From: Micromonospora vinacea
GTDB taxonomy: Bacteria; Actinomycetota; Actinomycetes; Mycobacteriales; Micromonosporaceae
Assembly (NCBI RefSeq): GCF_015751785.1
Contig: NZ_JADOTY010000001.1
Span: 5,828,001-5,892,000 of the forward strand
Direction: 5' to 3'
DNA: 64,000 nucleotides
Shown: positions 59,486 to 64,000 of the stretch, in pieces
How the letters are laid out: each line of letters starts with the position of its first letter
Position numbering within the stretch: the first letter of the stretch is position 1
Position numbers and translations under genes: made by a program
Notes under the pieces: model-generated
Database searches by the model: none
Told to the model about the DNA's origin: nothing
What the model saw: the letters and a program-made list of their open reading frames with translations, nothing else

Positions 59486-61435
59486 ATGAATCTACTGGCG
59501 ATTGTGCTCTATAACCGAGCGGGGCAGAAGCGTGTCGTCCCTTTAAACCCGGGCGAACTCAACATCATCACCGGTGTGTCTGCGACCGGCAAGAGCTCTC
59601 TGCTCGAAATCGTCGAGTTCTGCATGGGCCGCAACGATATTGCCATACCGATCGGTCCAGTTTCTGACACTGTGGCTTGGTACGCTGTGCTGCTCCAGCT
59701 GCCGTCTACACGGGCCTTCGTGGGCCGCCCAGCTCCCCGGCCCGGCCACGCATCCACACAACAAGCGATGCTCGAGTTCGGCGGCGACCTGCAACCGCCC
59801 GACTTCGGCGACCTGACAATCAATGCGGACTCGGCCACTGTAAGGGAACAGGTAGGCCAGCTCATCGGCATCGGTGAAAACCTGCACATTCTCCATGCGT
59901 CTGCACAGGAAGGCACCCTGGTGGCCAATCTTGGTCACGCACTTCTGATGTGTCTTCAGAGCCAGAGTGAGATCGGCAACCGCGATCGTCTGTTTCATCG
60001 CCAAGACGAGATATGGATTAGACAGGCGCTAAGAGAGACTCTGCCCTACTTCCTCGGTGCCGATCGCGGCGATCAAGCATTCAAGCACCGACAACTCGAA
60101 GCCGCACGCCGCAAGATGGCCCGCCTGGAAGCCGACTTGGTCACCGCGGAGAAGCTCTACAGCGACGTCGACGTCGACCTTCGAGCACTGCTTACCGAAG
60201 CCCATCTTAAGGGGCTCGTTTCCACGGCAGAAGCCAGCGGACGCGACTCAGCTCTCGACGCCTTGGCGGCAGCACTCGAGAGCCCACCCACGGACGGCGC
60301 GTCAGCGGACAACGGCGGCGACGGCCGTCCCGACCTGGAACAGCAATGCGATGACCTTCGCGTGCAACTGCGAACCCTCGGCGAGCAACGAGCGCTGCTG
60401 GCCGATCACGAGCATCGGTCTCTGGAATATCAAGCCGCCGTCCGATCAGGCGTCGGCCGCCTAGAAAGCCTAGAGCTGATGCGGCCCGACGACCGTATCG
60501 GCGCTGACACATGCCCGCTATGCGGCAGCGGCCTGGCTGAACCAGACCCGGAAATCAGCGACCTCCAGCGGACACTCGTTGACCTCCGCGAACAGCTAGG
60601 CGCAGCTGAGACAGCCCAACCCCGCCGCATGGCCGCACTGAGTGAACTGGACCGCCGCTCAGATAATGTCCGGCTGGAGTTGCGCAGACTTGACGCGGTG
60701 CTGGCCGGCGTCCGCGCCGCCGAAGCGACGGTCGGCGCCCAACGCAGTCGAAGGGAAGATCAGGCCTTCACCAAAGGACGCATCGACTTTTACCTCACCC
60801 GTCTTCGCCTGTTCGGCGACGACGACACCCTCAATGCGCTTCGAGTAAACGCCGAATTGACCCGACAAGACATCGAACGACTGATCGATGAACTCGACCC
60901 TGAAGAAGAGCAGCGACAGGTTAACTCGCGACTACTCTCTATTGAGGCCGATATTACCCGCTGGGCACGCCGCTTAGGGCTGGCCCACTCTGATAACGGA
61001 ATACACCTTGATATAAAGAATCTCGAGGTGGTTATCGGAACCGAGAAAGGCATCGTTCCGCTCTCACGCATCGGCAGCGCAGAGAGTTGGATCGGATACC
61101 ACGTTGTCACACACCTAGCGCTACACCGGTACTTTATACTCCAAGGCCGACCGGTGCCCCACTTCCTCATGCTCGATCAACCCACACAGGCCTACTATCC
61201 GTCGGATATCGAGGAGAAGGAGGGCGAGTCCAGCAATGACCGCGATGCCGTGATCCGACTCTTCGAGCTTATGCGCGATGTCATTGCTGAGTTGACGCCC
61301 CAGATGCAGATTATCGTCTGCGATCACGCCAACCTGCCCGAGCCCTGGTTCCAAGACGCTGTACGCCAGAACTGGAGGAGGAGTTCCGCACTGATTCCCT
61401 CGGAATGGATCGACGCGCTGACACTCGATCAATGA
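59486..61435 (+). CDS. ABC-3C system 2, DUF3732-type ATPase
   Basis: 649 residues from ATG 59486. Walker A GVSATGKSS (30-38) after LNIIT, a family sign with EIVEFCMGRNDIAIP; coiled coils 180-330 and 370-460; one CPLCGSG at about 341 (single C-x2-C); Walker B FLMLDQPTQAYYPSDIEE at about 556 with the Q-P-T-Q-A motif of DUF3732. Near the end MQIIVCDHANLPEPWFQDA. ATP-dependent sensor arm of system 2. It differs from the system 1 ATPase in sequence and motifs, so the two systems were not made by recent duplication. Confidence 0.88.
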   Translation: MNLLAIVLYNRAGQKRVVPLNPGELNIITGVSATGKSSLLEIVEFCMGRNDIAIPIGPVSDTVAWYAVLLQLPSTRAFVGRPAPRPGHASTQQAMLEFGGDLQPPDFGDLTINADSATVREQVGQLIGIGENLHILHASAQEGTLVANLGHALLMCLQSQSEIGNRDRLFHRQDEIWIRQALRETLPYFLGADRGDQAFKHRQLEAARRKMARLEADLVTAEKLYSDVDVDLRALLTEAHLKGLVSTAEASGRDSALDALAAALESPPTDGASADNGGDGRPDLEQQCDDLRVQLRTLGEQRALLADHEHRSLEYQAAVRSGVGRLESLELMRPDDRIGADTCPLCGSGLAEPDPEISDLQRTLVDLREQLGAAETAQPRRMAALSELDRRSDNVRLELRRLDAVLAGVRAAEATVGAQRSRREDQAFTKGRIDFYLTRLRLFGDDDTLNALRVNAELTRQDIERLIDELDPEEEQRQVNSRLLSIEADITRWARRLGLAHSDNGIHLDIKNLEVVIGTEKGIVPLSRIGSAESWIGYHVVTHLALHRYFILQGRPVPHFLMLDQPTQAYYPSDIEEKEGESSNDRDAVIRLFELMRDVIAELTPQMQIIVCDHANLPEPWFQDAVRQNWRRSSALIPSEWIDALTLDQ

Positions 61436-61946
61436 GGCCGGTCCGTATCGCTTTACGCCGAGCACCGCTGCCCTGATCACGTGACCAGGCGCTGGCCAAG
61501 CGAGCGAGACCGGCAAGCTGCAGCGCCACTGCGCCGGATCCAACCGCTCACCCACCGCCAAACGCTACGCAACGAGAACGATTAGGCCACCCCCGATCCT
61601 CAGCACAGCACGATGATCGCGGATCAGCCGGAGCTTGCGGTCAATGCGACCCCGAAGGCGATCGCCGCCAGGGCAACGACTAGGAAGATGGCCCCGCTCC
61701 CCACGGCCACCCACGATCACTGCGATGCGGAACCTGCTCGCTTCGATCACGGCCGAGACACCGCCATTCAGGCTGACAATAGGACGAAAGGCCAGCGGCA
61801 AACTGTTGCCGTCCCGTCTGCCGGCGACCACGGCCCTCGGGGCTGGCCGGGCCACAATGACGAGGACATTGGCGAGGTGCAGCTTGCGCCCGCGCGACGC
61901 GATGGGCGGCCGCCGGCGACGTCCGGCGGCCGCCCAACAAGTCCGA
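61436..61946. other. Gene-poor right edge of the island, 511 bases
   Basis: No convincing gene. A 28-codon frame on the minus strand (61624-61710, GTG start) encodes a single hydrophobic helix AIFLVVALAAIAFGVALTA and could be a relic or a very small membrane protein; no ribosome site supports it. Confidence 0.35.
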
Positions 61947-64000
61947 TCAGCTGGCGTAGACCTCCAGCGCCGACAGCTGCCCAGCGGGCCACCCAGTGTT
62001 GCCGGTGACGGTGACCCGCACGTAGCGCGCCTGCGCAGCGCTGAACGTCAGCGTCACCTGGTTACCACTGGCCGGGTCGAAGGTCCGCCCCGCCGATCCG
62101 ACAAGCGTCCCGAAGCTCCCCCCATCGGTGCTGCCCTGCACGGCGAGGGTCTGCGTCCGACTGCCCCACGCGGACGACGGCGGCAGCTTCAGCACCACCC
62201 GCCCGACAGTGCGCGAGGAACCCAGGTCGACCTGGACCCACTGTGGGAACGCGCTGTTGGCGCTCTCCCAGTAGCTGTTCGCGTCCCCGTCCACCACGTT
62301 GCCCGACCCGTAACTCTGGACATGGCTGCTCTCCGACGTGGGTCGACCCCGGGCGAGGTCCGCGTTGGCCGCGGCGTCCGTGGTGACGGTGACCGCCGAG
62401 GACGCGCCGGAGGTGTTGCCGGCGGCATCGCGGGCCACAACCGTGAAGGTGTACGCGGTCGACGGGCTGAGCCCGCTCACTGTCGCCGTGGTGCCCGTGA
62501 CGGCGGCGACGACGGTGCCGCCCTGGCGTACCTGATAACCGGTGACCCCGATGTCATCGGTGGACGCCGTCCACGCCAGGGACACGCTCGTCGACGTCTT
62601 GCCGGTCACCGTGAGGCCGCTCGGCGCGCTCGGCGGGTTGTCCGGGACGGTGCTTCCGGCGTACACCTCGACCTGGGCGAGTTGGGCGGCCGGCCAGCCG
62701 GTGTTGCCGCTGATGCTGAGGCGGACGTAGCGGGCCGTGGTGGTCGTCAGCGTGCGGGTGACGGTGTTGCCGGTGGCCGGGTCGAAGGTGAACGCGGAGG
62801 CCGCGGCGATGGTGGCGAAGGAGTTGCCGTCGACGCTGCCCTGCACGGTGATGGTCTGGGTGCGCGCGTCCCAGCCGGCGGGCAGTCGCACCACGAGCTT
62901 GTTGACCGGGTGGCTGGCGCCGAGGTCGACCTGCCACCAGTGCGGGAAGGAGCCGCCGCCGCTCTCCCAGTAGCTGCCGGCGTTGGAGTCCACCGCGTTC
63001 GACGCCGGGAACCCGCCGCCCTGGCTGCTGGCCGCTGTGGATCGGCCGGCGGCCAGGTTGCCGGTGGCCGGTGGTGGGGTGCCGACCATCGGTGGCGTGG
63101 GGCGTACGGCGGTGAGTGCGAGTTGCCCCTTGAGCATCCGGCCGCCGTCGGCGGTGATCCGCAGGTAGTAGTCGGAGGAGCAGGCCACGCCGTCCTCGTC
63201 CAGGGCACGGATGTTCGCGCCGGCCGGGGTGGTGGCCTGTGTTTCGGACGTCTTGGCGATCTGGTTGCCCTCGTTGTACTCGTCGAACATGGACACGTAC
63301 AGGCCCTGGGAGCCGAGCCGGACCATGTTGTAGATGTGCCGCCAGTAGAAGTCGCCGTGCTTGCGGTGCCCCCCGGCGAGGTCGCCGGGCATCACGCAGG
63401 GCAGGTAGTCGATGCCGCGCGCCGCGCAGTCGGCCATGTCGCCGACGTTCACGTTGTTGTAGTACGAGTCCAGCTCCTCCACGGTCCTGGCCCGGTAGAC
63501 CATCCACGGCGAGATCGCGTGGAACGCGTGGTAGACGTCGAGGAAGCCGGGGCGGGAGTCCTCGATGCCCTGCCGCCACCAGGTGGGTACGCCACCGATG
63601 ACGTAGCAGCCCTGGGCCTTGAACCAGTTGATGACCTCCAGGCAGGGGCCCGGGGTGAAGGGTCGACTGGGCTCACTGAAGCCGAAGCCCCAGATGCAGA
63701 CGACCGGTTTGCCGTTCTGCCGGGCGTACGCGGAGGACGCGGTGTGCGCCGCCATCTTCGTCGTCCAGTCGGTCTTGATCTCCGATTGGAAGGTCAGCCA
63801 GTCGGTGACGTCGTACATGATGTAGAACTTGCGGCTGTGGCGCTCGGCCGCGGAGCGGACCTTCTGCGTCATCGCGTCGCGGGTCGGGCCCTCGTCGCCC
63901 ATCGGGTTGAACCGTTGCAGCGCGGCGGTGTCGCAGCCGTTCTCCTGCATCCAGCGGAAGTGGGTGTCCACCGTCTGCTGGTCGTACGAGGAGAACAGGG
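61947..64000 (-). CDS. Secreted glycoside hydrolase (GH99/GH71-like) with discoidin and FN3 domains, carboxy part
   Basis: The 5' end lies beyond the right edge; 684 residues are seen. Catalytic region: QENGCDTAALQRFNPMGDEG, KFYIMYDVTDW, KPVVCIWGFGFSEPSRPF, GVPTWWRQGIEDS, and YVSMFDEYNEGNQIAKTSET, where the D-E-Y-N-E block supplies candidate acids as in GH99/GH71-like mannan or glucan enzymes. Then F5/8 type C (GRSTAASSQGGGFPASNAVD), an FN3 domain (APSGLTVTGKTSTSVSLAWT), and a second F5/8 type C ending EVYAS. It acts outside the cell on polysaccharides. The second discoidin domain matches the remnant at 53236. Confidence 0.85.
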   Translation of the reverse strand, partial: LFSSYDQQTVDTHFRWMQENGCDTAALQRFNPMGDEGPTRDAMTQKVRSAAERHSRKFYIMYDVTDWLTFQSEIKTDWTTKMAAHTASSAYARQNGKPVVCIWGFGFSEPSRPFTPGPCLEVINWFKAQGCYVIGGVPTWWRQGIEDSRPGFLDVYHAFHAISPWMVYRARTVEELDSYYNNVNVGDMADCAARGIDYLPCVMPGDLAGGHRKHGDFYWRHIYNMVRLGSQGLYVSMFDEYNEGNQIAKTSETQATTPAGANIRALDEDGVACSSDYYLRITADGGRMLKGQLALTAVRPTPPMVGTPPPATGNLAAGRSTAASSQGGGFPASNAVDSNAGSYWESGGGSFPHWWQVDLGASHPVNKLVVRLPAGWDARTQTITVQGSVDGNSFATIAAASAFTFDPATGNTVTRTLTTTTARYVRLSISGNTGWPAAQLAQVEVYAGSTVPDNPPSAPSGLTVTGKTSTSVSLAWTASTDDIGVTGYQVRQGGTVVAAVTGTTATVSGLSPSTAYTFTVVARDAAGNTSGASSAVTVTTDAAANADLARGRPTSESSHVQSYGSGNVVDGDANSYWESANSAFPQWVQVDLGSSRTVGRVVLKLPPSSAWGSRTQTLAVQGSTDGGSFGTLVGSAGRTFDPASGNQVTLTFSAAQARYVRVTVTGNTGWPAGQLSALEVYAS

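Larger units (their letters stand above)
53346..61600. other. Lower-GC defence island with two divergent ABC-3C systems
   Basis: Third-position GC is visibly lower than in the rest of the window and the genes have no housekeeping role. The left edge is marked by the broken Nudix gene and the discoidin remnant, the right edge by the glycosidase gene with the matching sequence. No integrase, transposase or tRNA end is seen, so the way of entry is unknown. Confidence 0.65.

Noticed and set aside
53346..61946. Integrase, transposase or tRNA attachment site at the island
   Set aside because: Looked for at both edges and inside; none can be supported.
61613..62008. 131-codon plus-strand frame at the right island edge
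   Set aside because: Runs into the reverse strand of the glycosidase gene; no start signal or motif.

Overview
The window is very GC-rich DNA with dense, short-gapped genes, many GTG starts and actinobacterial families (DivIVA-type coiled coil, RsbW-like ATPase, XRE-TPR regulators, DUF4386, DUF2267, HAF-repeat protein, secreted ricin-B and discoidin proteins). This points to a filamentous actinomycete, most likely Micromonospora or a close relative. The genus is inferred from the general look of the proteins; no rRNA or tRNA gene is present to confirm it.

Layout. 1-1772: three overlapping minus-strand genes (glycosyltransferase, pterin-synthase-like protein, zinc-less MDR dehydrogenase). 2204-8682: an NAD(P)-binding protein, a DUF4386 membrane protein and a 1617-residue LPXTG surface protein with ten Ig-like repeats. 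8767-19273: an unknown gene, an esterase, an XRE-cupin regulator facing a thioredoxin-reductase/methyltransferase fusion, a DivIVA-like coiled-coil protein, a flavin disulfide oxidoreductase and an AadA-like nucleotidyltransferase. 17933-20725: a copper-type envelope group (membrane protein, cupredoxin lipoprotein, CopC). 20975-34553: secreted carbohydrate-related proteins, small stress-type genes, two tandem nucleotidyltransferases, a MOSC protein, and a LacI regulator facing a sugar-dehydrogenase/LamG pair across two operator-like sites.

34570-46322 is a nitrogen block: urea ABC transporter urtABCDE, a cytoplasmic UrtA/AmiC-like sensor, a MarR regulator, and urease genes ureABCFGD. Urea would be imported by Urt and split by urease. 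However, urtC carries a frameshift as the sequence is given. A GlnR-like site lies upstream of urtA, and a rho-independent terminator separates urtA from the sensor gene.

46625-52982 holds an O-methyltransferase, an alpha/beta hydrolase, a metallophosphoesterase and two XRE-TPR regulators. One regulator contains an in-frame palindrome and a hexanucleotide repeat, and it overlaps a 59-codon upstream gene.

53346-61435 is the most notable part: an island of visibly lower GC holding two complete, divergent three-component ABC ATPase (ABC-3C) systems. Each has a SMC/Rad50-like ATPase with CxxC motif(s), a middle component, and an effector with a restriction-endonuclease-like amino terminus. The systems share a 398-base central control region. 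The left edge shows a broken Nudix gene and a 93-base remnant of a discoidin-domain gene. A similar sequence lies in the same orientation in the glycosidase gene on the right edge (61947-64000), so the island is bracketed by imperfect direct repeats. The genes look like anti-phage or anti-plasmid defence; no activity can be shown from sequence alone.
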